Notes under the pieces: generated by a model
Databases searched by the model: none
What the model saw: only the letters and a program-made list of their open reading frames with translations
Told to the model about the DNA's origin: nothing
In this document: positions 8,810 through 17,386 of the stretch, one piece after another
How the letters are laid out: every line of letters starts with the position of its first letter
Numbering within the stretch: the stretch's first letter is position 1
Source of the DNA: Lysobacterales bacterium
GTDB taxonomy: Bacteria > Pseudomonadota > Gammaproteobacteria > Xanthomonadales > SZUA-36
NCBI GenBank assembly: GCA_013001885.1
Contig: JABDLD010000062.1
Span: 1-47,590, forward strand
DNA: 47,590 nucleotides
Reading direction: 5' to 3'
Made by a program: the position numbers and the translations under genes

Positions 8810-10120
8810 ATGAACGTTGGACGACTGAGGAAGCGTTTTCTGGTTTTGATTCTCCTGCTAACGGGTTCGTTGCCACTTCTTTTGGGGGGCATACCGGCAC
8901 AGGCCCTGGCCCAAAGCGAGGGTTGCACGGCGCCGGACTGGACAGCGGGCGAGGTATATCTTCGCGGCGAGCGGGTGACACATAACTTCCATGAATGGAA
9001 TGCCAAGCGCGTCAGTGAAGGGGTTGAACCGGGTACGCATAAACCCACCTGGCGTGACCTGGGCGCGTGTGCCAGCGAGCCACCGCCACCTCCGCCCCCG
9101 CCTCCCCCACCACCGGGCGAAGCCGGGCCAATGGAGATATTCGGCGTGTGGCATGCAGGCAACCATTACGCGGATTGGGCGTTGCCTCGTGATACGCAGC
9201 CCGGCGGGGAATTCGACCTGGCCAACCACTGGATCATCGACCGGGGTGACGGGACGCCGGCGGTCAACCTGGTGGTGCTGAGCTTCCTGCAGCCGATGCA
9301 GGTGCTGGCCATGACGCCCGGTGATGAAACCAGCGGTGTGCCCGTCGGTATGACGCAGGACGTGGTCGACTATTTCAAAAATGCCGGTATCCGCGTGATG
9401 ATGTCAATCGGCGGGGTGACTTATACGGACTATTGGGACGAGGCACTGTCGACGGATGATAGCGCGACGCTGCTGGGTCACAATGCCGCGTTTATTGCAC
9501 AGGCATTCGGTGTCGGCATCGAAATCGATTACGAGCGAAACACCGATGCGAACCTCGGCGGTCTGCAAAAATTTATCGACGCTTACCGCTCCGTGCACGC
9601 CTACGACGCCACGGGAATCAATCACGCGGCCAGGCTGACCATTGACCTGGCCGCAGGCGGGCGCTACCTGCAGGAATTGAACCGCTATGCGACCATTCAC
9701 TGGCTGGATAACGCCGGCCCGGTTCTGGACTACGCGAACGCCATGGTCCACCGCTCTTCCGGTACACCCAATAACTGGCAAGAGCATGTCGAGGGGATGC
9801 TCACCTACAATCCGCAAATTCCGCCCAAGGCGCCCAATCGTTTCACCGGAGGACTCTACCTGAAGGGCAGCATGGATAACTGCACTGATTTCAGCGCGTC
9901 CGAGCAATGGGAGCATTCCGATTACGTTCTGACCGTGACACCAAACGGGGCAGGCCAGACCAGCGGCATGCTCGGCTACATGTTCTGGGCCGCCGAAGTT
10001 CCGTCCGCACGAAAAAATTACAAAGCCACGGTCCCTCCGAACACCTGTGAGGACGGGATGGGCCCGGCCATCGATACATTCCAGGTTCCGGTTCCGATGA
10101 AGGCGCTGCGCCAGCACTGA
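8810..10120 (+). CDS. Secreted GH18 chitinase-like enzyme with CBM5/12 domain
   Basis: The 436-residue protein starts at an ATG with GGGAGGT 5 nt upstream. A signal peptide (1-35) is followed by a chitin-binding CBM5/12 module (39-86: Cys-APDWTAGEVYLRGERVTHN), a linker of 12 prolines (91-102) and a GH18 barrel (~107-420). GH18 markers are SIGG at 199-202 and the catalytic loop GVGIEIDYE, with Asp240 and Glu242 occupying the essential D-x-E positions; the two outer aspartates of the usual DGxDxDxE are Val and Glu here. Likely role: extracellular hydrolysis of chitin or a related GlcNAc polymer. It is divergent from the CotH gene and followed closely by a membrane protein. Confidence 0.85.
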   Translation: MNVGRLRKRFLVLILLLTGSLPLLLGGIPAQALAQSEGCTAPDWTAGEVYLRGERVTHNFHEWNAKRVSEGVEPGTHKPTWRDLGACASEPPPPPPPPPPPPGEAGPMEIFGVWHAGNHYADWALPRDTQPGGEFDLANHWIIDRGDGTPAVNLVVLSFLQPMQVLAMTPGDETSGVPVGMTQDVVDYFKNAGIRVMMSIGGVTYTDYWDEALSTDDSATLLGHNAAFIAQAFGVGIEIDYERNTDANLGGLQKFIDAYRSVHAYDATGINHAARLTIDLAAGGRYLQELNRYATIHWLDNAGPVLDYANAMVHRSSGTPNNWQEHVEGMLTYNPQIPPKAPNRFTGGLYLKGSMDNCTDFSASEQWEHSDYVLTVTPNGAGQTSGMLGYMFWAAEVPSARKNYKATVPPNTCEDGMGPAIDTFQVPVPMKALRQH

Positions 10121-10177
10121 ATGCTGCCCGTCCGTTGTTGAGTTATGATTCCCCGACTACAGAACGGGGATTGAAAT

Positions 10178-11029
10178 GTGTCGGAGACCGCCGCCAGTTT
10201 GAGCAGCCGCTGGCAGAGGCTGGACAAGGGCCAACTGGTCAAGTGGACAGTCTATTCCCTGTTGCTGGTGAACTGGGGTTACTACGCCATCGAGGAGGCC
10301 TATATCGCCTCGCACGTGTTGCGCCAGGGCGGCACTTTTCTGCAGTGGACCGAAGAGTTCGCCACCACCATCGATGAGTTCGCCTGGTTCGGGCTGCTGT
10401 TCATGTTCGAACTGGAAACCTATGCGCTGGACGAGGCGCTGAAAAAGCGCTGGGTGAAATGGAGCATCCACGGCATGCGCCTGGCCTGTTACCTGTTCCT
10501 GGCGCACACCGTGTACGCGCGGGTCAATTCCATGGTGGACGTGTTTGCCGTCCAACCCTCGCCCGAGGTCAGCCAACTTTGCCAGGTAGCGGACCAGGAC
10601 ATCTCTTTCGGCGAAAACTACCGCTACGAAGTAGTGACCGCGGAAAACTGCGCCAGTCTCTCTGCCGACTCGATGTTTTACCTGCTGGAGCCGTCCGTGA
10701 TCACTGACCGCGACGGTTTTTCACTGGAAAAGAAACACGTTTATATCGACTTTCAGGACGCAGTAATGTGGCTGCTGGTGGTTTGGGCGATTGAACTTTC
10801 CGTGTGGCTGCAGAACCGCGGAATCACCGGCGGCGCCCTGATGATCGTCAGTCATGCGGCCAGGGTGGGCTACGCGGTGTTGTTCGCTCATGCTGCTTTT
10901 TGGATCTGGGCGGGGCACTGGCTGTATGGCTGGGACCAGTTCCTGTGGATTGCCGGGTTCTCGGCGATCGAAATGAATCTGTCCGAGTGGCGGGAGGAAC
11001 TTCGCGAGGAACAGCCGGACTCGGCCTGA
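10178..11029 (+). CDS. Polytopic membrane protein, unknown function
   Basis: The 283-residue protein is read from a GTG at 10178; the nearby ATG at 10176 is out of frame. About six hydrophobic segments are visible (~17-40, 66-84, 94-113, 190-207, 213-237, 240-258), with a soluble loop (~115-185) holding two cysteines (SQLCQVAD and TAENCAS) that could form a disulphide if it is periplasmic. The C-terminus is acidic and soluble. I do not recognise the family. It follows the chitinase by 57 bp, so cotranscription is possible, though nothing else links the two. Confidence 0.7.
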   Translation: MSETAASLSSRWQRLDKGQLVKWTVYSLLLVNWGYYAIEEAYIASHVLRQGGTFLQWTEEFATTIDEFAWFGLLFMFELETYALDEALKKRWVKWSIHGMRLACYLFLAHTVYARVNSMVDVFAVQPSPEVSQLCQVADQDISFGENYRYEVVTAENCASLSADSMFYLLEPSVITDRDGFSLEKKHVYIDFQDAVMWLLVVWAIELSVWLQNRGITGGALMIVSHAARVGYAVLFAHAAFWIWAGHWLYGWDQFLWIAGFSAIEMNLSEWREELREEQPDSA

Positions 11030-11042
11030 GCCCAAAGAAAAA

Positions 11043-11085
11043 CGGGACCGAAGTCCCGCGTATTTAATGAGCGAGCCTTGCTCGC
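11043..11085 (+). terminator. Tandem hairpins downstream of the membrane protein gene
   Basis: Two perfect hairpins follow the stop codon. CGGGAC-CGAA-GTCCCG lies at 11043-11058 and GCGAGC-CTT-GCTCGC at 11071-11085; the second is followed by CCCCCC and TTTA. Position and strength fit termination of the + strand unit, although the T-tract is short. Confidence 0.55.
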
Positions 11086-11240
11086 CCCCCTTTATCTGAC
11101 CGGGTAATCTATCGGGGCTGTAAAATCGTTCTGGCGCCGGAGACCCGTTCGGTCTTTCTTGTGGTTTTACCCCACATATTCGTGAGGCCAAATTAAAGCA
11201 CCGATCGGTTGCTGTGAATCGGGAGAACTCCTAAATTGAT

Positions 11241-11269
11241 AAAAAAATGCTCTAGGGGATTCCCCTAGA
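11241..11269 (-). terminator. Strong terminator of the propeller/LuxR gene
   Basis: A 19-bp perfect inverted repeat at 11251-11269 (TCTAGGGGA-T-TCCCCTAGA) is followed, reading on the minus strand, by GCA and then seven T residues (11241-11247 as A on +). It lies 40 nt past the stop of the minus-strand sensor gene, a classic intrinsic terminator. The high symmetry would also suit an operator. Confidence 0.75.
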
Positions 11270-11308
11270 TCTGGTAATAGCCGATAAAAATCAGTTAGAT
11301 AGCAAAAA

Positions 11309-14023
11309 TCAACTTTTCAGCGAAACCAGGCGTGACCGGATGGCCAGCCGCACCAGCCCGGGTACATCGTAGATCTCCAGGCGCTCCATCAGGTTGGCCC
11401 GGTGGGCTTCCACGGTCTTGACGCTGATGCCAAAGAGCTCCGCGATTTCGCGGGTGGAACGGCCTTCGGCGATCAGTTGCAGGATTTCTTTTTGCCTTGG
11501 TGTCAGCACGGCGAGTTCCGCTTCGCTTCCAAGACGTTCTTCCAATGCGTGCTCCCGTTTTTCGCCGAGGCGCAATAACTCGTTGGACCGTCGTTTCAGG
11601 GTAGCCTGGCGAGTGAGGTGCAATGCCAGTACCAGCAGCAGGAAGGCGGCCGCCAACAGTATCCGGAACCACGACGTCATCCAGAACGGCGGAACCACCT
11701 CCAGCAACAGGGGTTCGGACGCCCCCCAGATGCCGTAAGCGTCCCGGCCGCGGGCCTGGAATTCATACCGGCCCGGCGCAAGGCCAGGAAAAATCAGCTG
11801 GCGCTGTGTGCCGACCCCGGTCCACGGATCAGCAGAATCCAACCGGTAGGCAAACTCGTTCAATGACTCCGTAAAGTCCAGCACCGTCAATTCGATTGAG
11901 AGCACGCCGCCGAAAGGCAGCTGAACACCATTTTTCGGGGAACCGAGGAGTTGCGGCGCCGCGCCCGGTTCCGACTGCTCCCTGGCGGTTACGCGGATGA
12001 TCGGCGGGCTCCGCTTGGTCAGCAGGGTACCCTTGAGGATAGCGAGCAGCCCCCCTGTCGATCCGAAATAGACGAAGCGTTCATCGGAATCGGAAGCGTT
12101 GGCAATGAAATGGCTTACCGGTAAGCCCGACGCCGATACGAAATTGATGATGTCTCCGGTTGCCGGGTTCAGCCGGGTCAGGCCATAGCGGCTGCTCAGC
12201 CAGAGTGATTCATCCAGGTCTTCCTCGATCGCCAGGATTCCATCGTTCAGCAGGCCATCGCTGGAATTCCAGGCCGTGAAACCGGTGACCTCACCGTCCT
12301 GGTCCTGCAACACCTGATTCAGTCCGCCGCCATCGGTACCCACCCAGACCCGGCCGCGCCGATCACGGAACAGCACCGTTACGTGATGGTTGCTCAAGCT
12401 ACCGCGCGCCGATTCCTTGCCGGAGAATCGCTCGCAAGACCCGCTTTGGATGCTGCACCGGTTCAGCCCGTTAGAGCGAGTGCCAACCCAGATGGACCCA
12501 TCTTCCTCTTCCAGCAATGCCGTGATGAAATCCTCGCTGAGCGAGTCCGGCCGGCCCGGATCATGCCGGATGGTCCTGAACAACTGGTTGCCGGTATCAA
12601 AAAAATACAGGCCGCTGCCCCCCATCCCCACCCACAGGCCGGTAGAGCCGGCGGTAAGCAATGCCGTGACACTGCCCGCACCGATTCCGCCGGTGCTGCC
12701 GGGATCGTGCTCGAACAAGGCGGCTTGCGTCCCGTCTGGGGTGAATTCGTAAAGCCCATGCGTGGTCCCCGCATACAGCCGTCCATCAATCGGGCCCGCC
12801 AGGCTAAGCACACTGGATTCGCGCATCTGATGCCTTTTGAGGGGTTTGGTCAGAACCTGGTAAGAGGAGAAATCGATCCGCTGTGGTCCGCCGCCGTAAT
12901 TGCCGATCCAAAGCTGGTCGTCAACGCTGTTTGCCAGAACGGTCGAGATCACGTTGTTTGTCAGGCCGCCGGTGTTGATCATGCTGAACAGTTCAAAGCC
13001 CGGATTAGACAAGGGTGTGCGAAATACCCCGTTACCCCAGGTGCCGACAAATACCTGGTCATGAGCAATGGCCAGGCTGACCAGGGCCTGCGGTGAGTCC
13101 AGGTTTGACTGGCTCCATTCACCGGTACCGCGATCGACCACGAGCAGGCCGCGGTTCATGGTTGTCAGCCATACCCGGCCGACGGAATCTGCCTGCAGTG
13201 ACGTGATCACCGGCGGAAAACCTTCCTCCACGCCAAGGTCGACGTATTGTGCACGGCCCAGTTGTGGATCCAGCCGCACGAGGCCCTCCCGGGTGCCGGA
13301 CCACAGCATTCCATCTGCGTCTTCATGAATGGCCAGCACTTCGTTGCGTTTTGCCGGTCCGCCGGTCAAATCTGCCAGGTCAAAATGGATAAAATTGCCG
13401 TTTTGCGGGTCCCAGCGATTAATTCCGCCGCCGATCGTGCTGATCCAGAGGTTTCCCGATGGGCCAAGATGCAGATCGGACACGGTGTCACTGGACAGCG
13501 ATGAAGGAGACCCCGGCGCATGCACGAAGTGTTCAAACTGCGCGGTTTCGGGATTCAGCCGGCTGAGGCCTTTCTGGGTTGCCACCCAGAGCAGTCCGGC
13601 AGGTCCTTCAGCAATTGCCCCGACGCTGTTGTCAATGACAGAATCCGGGTTTTCCGGATCATGCGCGAAATTTCGGAACGTGTCGGTGGCCGCGTCATAG
13701 CGGTCGAGGCCGCCTGTGTTGGTGCCTATCCAAATGGAACCATCGTCGGCTTCGTAAATGGAGCGTATATCAATATCACTGATCGCCCCCGGGTTGCCCG
13801 CCTGCGGCAGGAACGCCTGCGACCTGTAGCCGTCATAACAGTAAAGGCCCTCTCGCGAGCCGACCCATAGATAACCCTTGCTGTCGAAAATCAATGCAGG
13901 CACGGCCCGCGCCCCGAGGCCGTTTGTTACGCCGACCGGTGCGTAGGTTCGGGCCTGGACGCACGTTGCCCCCACGAGCAACGCCAGGGTAAGGGACAGA
14001 CAAGTGATTTTTCGGTCGATCAA
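11309..14023 (-). CDS. Periplasmic propeller sensor fused to cytosolic LuxR-type DNA-binding domain
   Basis: I place the start at a TTG at 14023, because GGAGG (14034-14038) precedes it with 10-nt spacing and it puts a signal-anchor (TCLSLTLALLVGATCVQA) at the N-terminus. About 905 residues follow: two-component-regulator-type propeller repeats (LIFDSKGYLWVGSREGL, DGSIWIGTNTGGL, GRVWVGTDGGGL and others, to ~residue 660), a Y_Y_Y-type Ig-like domain (~700-770), one membrane helix (~785-805), a short coiled coil and a LuxR HTH (LTPRQKEILQLIAEGRSTRE, then SVKTVEAHRANLMERL). It lacks histidine kinase and receiver domains, so it should be a one-component transmembrane regulator. The ligand is unknown; related propellers often sense glycans, and a chitinase lies next door. 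Confidence 0.85.
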   Translation of the reverse strand: MIDRKITCLSLTLALLVGATCVQARTYAPVGVTNGLGARAVPALIFDSKGYLWVGSREGLYCYDGYRSQAFLPQAGNPGAISDIDIRSIYEADDGSIWIGTNTGGLDRYDAATDTFRNFAHDPENPDSVIDNSVGAIAEGPAGLLWVATQKGLSRLNPETAQFEHFVHAPGSPSSLSSDTVSDLHLGPSGNLWISTIGGGINRWDPQNGNFIHFDLADLTGGPAKRNEVLAIHEDADGMLWSGTREGLVRLDPQLGRAQYVDLGVEEGFPPVITSLQADSVGRVWLTTMNRGLLVVDRGTGEWSQSNLDSPQALVSLAIAHDQVFVGTWGNGVFRTPLSNPGFELFSMINTGGLTNNVISTVLANSVDDQLWIGNYGGGPQRIDFSSYQVLTKPLKRHQMRESSVLSLAGPIDGRLYAGTTHGLYEFTPDGTQAALFEHDPGSTGGIGAGSVTALLTAGSTGLWVGMGGSGLYFFDTGNQLFRTIRHDPGRPDSLSEDFITALLEEEDGSIWVGTRSNGLNRCSIQSGSCERFSGKESARGSLSNHHVTVLFRDRRGRVWVGTDGGGLNQVLQDQDGEVTGFTAWNSSDGLLNDGILAIEEDLDESLWLSSRYGLTRLNPATGDIINFVSASGLPVSHFIANASDSDERFVYFGSTGGLLAILKGTLLTKRSPPIIRVTAREQSEPGAAPQLLGSPKNGVQLPFGGVLSIELTVLDFTESLNEFAYRLDSADPWTGVGTQRQLIFPGLAPGRYEFQARGRDAYGIWGASEPLLLEVVPPFWMTSWFRILLAAAFLLLVLALHLTRQATLKRRSNELLRLGEKREHALEERLGSEAELAVLTPRQKEILQLIAEGRSTREIAELFGISVKTVEAHRANLMERLEIYDVPGLVRLAIRSRLVSLKS

Positions 14024-14103
14024 GAAGTACAGACCTCCCAAGTCACGGCGGACCTGTGATTACAGGTTATCTCATTTGGTTGCCCGGTCAAAATCCAGGC
14101 AAT

Positions 14104-14136
14104 AAAAAAGGCGGAGGTAAGGGGGGACCTCCGCCT
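14104..14136 (-). terminator. Terminator of the M28 peptidase operon
   Basis: The 10-bp perfect stem AGGCGGAGGT / ACCTCCGCCT (14109-14118 with 14127-14136, 8-nt loop) is followed on the minus strand by a run of six T residues. It lies about 105 nt beyond the stop of the peptidase gene. A second, imperfect hairpin (GATTCACAGG with CCTGCGAATC, roughly 14143-14176) precedes it. Confidence 0.8.
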
Positions 14137-14241
14137 GGGGGTGATTCACAGGAAAAAGGGGGGAACCTGCGAATCATTTATCACATTATTGAATTGTTGC
14201 GAATAAGTCAATCAATTAAACCTCTTCACAAGACCCGGATT

Positions 14242-15915
14242 TCAGTCGCCTGTGCGCTGTGCATCGGTCTGTGTGCGAACGGCCCTGAACTCGGAACCGG
14301 GCTTCCACCGCGGCCAGCGGCGCGAGTCGCCCAGGTCCCTGATTATGGTGTGGAAAAGTTCAACGTCCATGACCGCTCCGCGCAGGTCCCAGTAAGGATC
14401 CCAGGCGTCACAGGTCTGGTGGTAGCAATTGGCGATATAGTTCGCGATCCAGGCATCGCCCGCTTCCCGGCCGCCCTCGACCAGGTCTGAGCCGCCGGCA
14501 ATTCCCATGATCAGCAGAACAGGAACGCCGCCGCGCGCCATTGAAAAATGATCAGCGCGGAAAAACAGCCCGTTCTCGGGCAAGTTTTCCGGTGTCACAA
14601 CACGGCCCTGGGCTGCCGCGGCGCGCTCGAGGTCACCCTCAAGGTCGCTTTGGCCTTCACCCACCAAAATAACGTCTTTGGCCGGACCGGCGGTCTGCAT
14701 GATGTCCAGTGTGAAATTGGCGACCGTTTTTTCCAGCGGATAAACGGGATCGGCGGCGTAGGCGGCCGAACCCAGCAACCCGCTCTCCTCAGCGGTCCAT
14801 AAGGCGAACAAGACGCTGCGTTCGAGCGGCTCTTCAGCTTTCAGCACGCGAGCCAGTTCCAGCACGCCGGCTGTGCCCAGCGCGTCATCATTCGCACCGG
14901 GCCGGATCGTGCGGCCCAACGCATCGGGTTCGCCTTGTCCGTAAGCGTCCCAGTGCGCAGAGGCCATCAGGAATTCATCGGGATGAGTCGTTCCGGGCAG
15001 GATGGCCAGCACATTATGGCTTTTGATGCGCTTCACGGAAACAGCCAGGTCGGCGCTGAAGGTGGTGTTCTCGAGCTCAAAAGCCTGGAAGTCCGGGTGG
15101 CGGGCGAGCGTGCGTTGCGTATCGAGATCCAGGCCGGCAGCCGCGAACAGGCGTGCCGCGGCGGCGCCATGCAGCCAGCCCTGCAGCATGACCGGTTCGC
15201 CTGACCCATCGGCGCGCACCAGCGAGTAGTTTTCACCGGGTCCCGAAGCAGCAACGGTCCAGCCGTAGCCGGCAGCCTCGTCCTCATGAATGACCAGTGC
15301 TGCGAGTGCGCCGCGACGTTCGGCTTCCTCGAACTTGTAAGTCCAGCGGCCGTAGTAGGTCATGCGCCTGTTGCCGAAACGCCCGGCCACCGGCTCATCC
15401 GCTTCGGCCGCAAAATCCGGGTCGTTCACCAGGAACAGGGCGATCTTGCCGGCCAGATCAATATCGCCAAAGTCATCCCAATCACGCTCGGGCGCGCTTG
15501 CGCCAAAACCGACGAACACCAGGGGGGCTTTTTCTATCGTGATCCGCTCCAGCGGCCTGCTGGTTTCTATCGCGATGTCAGCAGCCTGTTGCAGCGGCAG
15601 TACGGTGCCGCCCACGTCAAAATTCATGCTGGCCGAAGCCTGCACCTGGGTGCGTATCAGCGGCACCGCCTGCATCCAGCTGTCGTCTTCACCTCCGGGT
15701 TTGAGACCAAGCGCCTTGAATTGGTCTATCAGGTAAGTGACCGTTTTTTTCTCGCCCGGGCCGCCCGGGGCGCGACCTTCAAACTCCTCTGAAGCCAAAA
15801 CCTTGACGATTTCAGACATGTTTTTGGAGTCCACCTGTGCGGCATCGGCGCCAGGGGTATGAAAAACCGCGCAAACTATCAGCAGCGCAGAAAGGAGCAG
15901 CAATGGAAAAGGCAT
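14242..15915 (-). CDS. Secreted M28-family zinc aminopeptidase
   Basis: The 557-residue protein has a signal peptide (1-26, ending GADA-A). A PA-like insert (~140-270) precedes the M28 catalytic core. Zinc-ligand motifs are ASAHWDAYG (His and Asp), GANDDALGTAG (bridging Asp), LWTAEESGLLGS (catalytic Glu-Glu), the Asp in FTLDIMQT, and a late His in FFRADHFSMA. The family removes N-terminal residues from peptides in the periplasm or outside the cell. It is the last gene of a minus-strand run with the alpha/beta hydrolase, glutaredoxin-like and GST genes (65 bp from the hydrolase gene) and is closed by a strong terminator. Confidence 0.87.
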   Translation of the reverse strand: MPFPLLLLSALLIVCAVFHTPGADAAQVDSKNMSEIVKVLASEEFEGRAPGGPGEKKTVTYLIDQFKALGLKPGGEDDSWMQAVPLIRTQVQASASMNFDVGGTVLPLQQAADIAIETSRPLERITIEKAPLVFVGFGASAPERDWDDFGDIDLAGKIALFLVNDPDFAAEADEPVAGRFGNRRMTYYGRWTYKFEEAERRGALAALVIHEDEAAGYGWTVAASGPGENYSLVRADGSGEPVMLQGWLHGAAAARLFAAAGLDLDTQRTLARHPDFQAFELENTTFSADLAVSVKRIKSHNVLAILPGTTHPDEFLMASAHWDAYGQGEPDALGRTIRPGANDDALGTAGVLELARVLKAEEPLERSVLFALWTAEESGLLGSAAYAADPVYPLEKTVANFTLDIMQTAGPAKDVILVGEGQSDLEGDLERAAAAQGRVVTPENLPENGLFFRADHFSMARGGVPVLLIMGIAGGSDLVEGGREAGDAWIANYIANCYHQTCDAWDPYWDLRGAVMDVELFHTIIRDLGDSRRWPRWKPGSEFRAVRTQTDAQRTGD

Positions 15916-15980
15916 GACAGGGTACCCGGGTGGTTGATCACGAACCGCCAGTTTATCAACAAATACGTGCTGGCTGTTCT

Positions 15981-16781
15981 TCAGTCTGAGCCTAAAAAAT
16001 CGAGCATGATGCGGTTGACCTCATCGGCATGGGTTTCCATGAACCAATGCCCGGCCCCGGCAATGCCGCGGGAGCCGCCGCCGCTGTCGGCGACGATCTG
16101 CAGCCATTTTGGTGAATGAAACATGACCGGCTTGCGCTCGCCGAAGAGGTAGAGAACCGGGCACCGGGGCCGGTAACGTCCGAGCACGCTTGAGCGTTTC
16201 CACGGCAACAGCGAACCGCGCCAGAAATAAAAATAGGGATAGTTATAACGGGACCGAAGGATTGCGCGCTGACGTTTTGGGACCCCGACGACCCTGGCTA
16301 CACCCCGGGTCATCAGCCTGCCGAGCGGCGGGATCAGGCCGCCGGCCAGCCAGCAGGCAACCAGCGACCACTGGTAGCCGATGATCAGCAGCGTCGCTTT
16401 CAGGCTGAGCGGCTTCAGGTGTCCGCCAACATCAAGGGCGGCCATCCTGTCGAATAAGTCAGGGTATTTCTGCTCCAGCATATAGCCGACGTAGGCGCCC
16501 CAGTCATGCGTGACCAGGCTGACCTTGCCCTCGGGCTGCACCTGGCGAATCGTGGCTGCCAGCCGTTCGACCAGTTCCGGAAAGTCGCAGCCGCCTGCTT
16601 GCACCGCCTGGGCGCCGAAGTTCGGCAGGGTTACCAGTACGCAGCGGTATGCTTCACCAAGAGCCTCGACCTGCTTGCGCCACAGGCTGGCGTTGTCCGG
16701 CCAGCCGTGGATGAACACCAGGGTGGGGCCTTCCGAATTGCCCTGAATGGCGTATTCACACGCTGCGGTTTGATTCGCCAT
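15981..16781 (-). CDS. Alpha/beta hydrolase, epoxide hydrolase/dehalogenase type
   Basis: The 266-residue protein carries HGWPDNASLW (oxyanion-hole HG), the nucleophile elbow THDWGAYVG with Asp as nucleophile, and the catalytic His in GAGHWFMETHADEV. Asp at the elbow points to the epoxide hydrolase/haloalkane dehalogenase branch rather than to a serine esterase. No signal peptide is visible, so it is cytosolic. ATG at 16781 has AGGAG 5 nt upstream, and the gene sits 8 nt after the glutaredoxin-like gene, so the two are one transcript. With the adjacent GST and glutaredoxin-like genes it suggests detoxification of electrophiles. The substrate is unknown. Confidence 0.82.
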   Translation of the reverse strand: MANQTAACEYAIQGNSEGPTLVFIHGWPDNASLWRKQVEALGEAYRCVLVTLPNFGAQAVQAGGCDFPELVERLAATIRQVQPEGKVSLVTHDWGAYVGYMLEQKYPDLFDRMAALDVGGHLKPLSLKATLLIIGYQWSLVACWLAGGLIPPLGRLMTRGVARVVGVPKRQRAILRSRYNYPYFYFWRGSLLPWKRSSVLGRYRPRCPVLYLFGERKPVMFHSPKWLQIVADSGGGSRGIAGAGHWFMETHADEVNRIMLDFLGSD

Positions 16782-16789
16782 GATCGCTC

Positions 16790-17338
16790 CTAACCGTAAG
16801 TGCTCTGCAGGTAATGGACGATATCCTGGGATTCGGGCATCCAGCGTTCCTCGCCGCCGGGTGAGTAAATCCGCAACACCGGCACGGTAGGCCTGCCGCG
16901 AGCTTCCATCAATTCGTCACGCCGGGCCCGGTCTGCCGTCACGTCACGCATTTCCACCTGCAGGCCCAGGCGTTTGATGACGTCCAATACATTCCAGCAG
17001 AATGGGCAGCTCGGCATATAATACAGCGCCAGCCGGTCGTCAGCGGCGCTATCGCTGGCGGCAAAATGCTGGATGAACTCATTCGCGTAAAACTCGGCCC
17101 AGTCGGAATCTGGCGCCCGGGCCACATGTTCGAGCTCAGCATTCATCAGGCTGAAGATGAGTTGGCTTCGGTCAAACTTCATGCCGGCCTGCTGCTCGAG
17201 CGGCCCGGCAAGTTGATCTGCATACCAGATAGACCAGTCGGGATCATCACGGCCAGAGCCGCCCCTGGCTTCCTGGTGCGCTTTCTCGGTATTTCTGAAC
17301 AACCGGCTCAGGGTCAGTTGCAACTGCGGATCGGTCAT
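16790..17338 (-). CDS. Glutaredoxin/thioredoxin-fold protein with an N-terminal tandem WYA domain
   Basis: I choose the ATG at 17338; a GTG at 17371 would add 11 residues that look non-coding. About 182 residues. The C-terminal half is glutaredoxin-like: YYMPSCPFCWNVLDVIKRLG (CPFC active site), VTADRARRDELM, then the cis-Pro region RPTVPVL. The N-terminal ~95 residues are helical and hold two similar units (DWSIWYADQL and DWAEFYANEF) that look like an internal duplication. Probable role: thiol-disulphide or glutathione-linked redox in the cytosol. It lies between the GST and hydrolase genes in one operon. Confidence 0.75.
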   Translation of the reverse strand: MTDPQLQLTLSRLFRNTEKAHQEARGGSGRDDPDWSIWYADQLAGPLEQQAGMKFDRSQLIFSLMNAELEHVARAPDSDWAEFYANEFIQHFAASDSAADDRLALYYMPSCPFCWNVLDVIKRLGLQVEMRDVTADRARRDELMEARGRPTVPVLRIYSPGGEERWMPESQDIVHYLQSTYG

Positions 17339-17386
17339 TGACTGTTGTCTCTGTGCGGGTGCATGGAGCACGCCGTCCGGGCCCGG

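Larger units (their letters stand above)
11030..11308. other. 279-bp gap between convergent genes with several inverted repeats
   Basis: Besides the terminators annotated separately, this gap holds AGACC-CGTTC-GGTCT (11141-11155), GTGG...CCAC (11161-11175) and a CCGATCGG palindrome near 11203. No open frame of note is present. The density of short stems would suit a small structured RNA, but I recognise no known riboswitch or sRNA family. Confidence 0.3.

Noticed and set aside
9079-9114. Proline-codon run as a possible sequencing error or frameshift
   Set aside because: The frame is open across it, and 12 prolines are a normal linker between the chitin-binding and GH18 domains.
12383-13096. 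Plus-strand open frame inside the propeller/LuxR gene
   Set aside because: No family features. The opposite strand has clear propeller repeats across the same bases.
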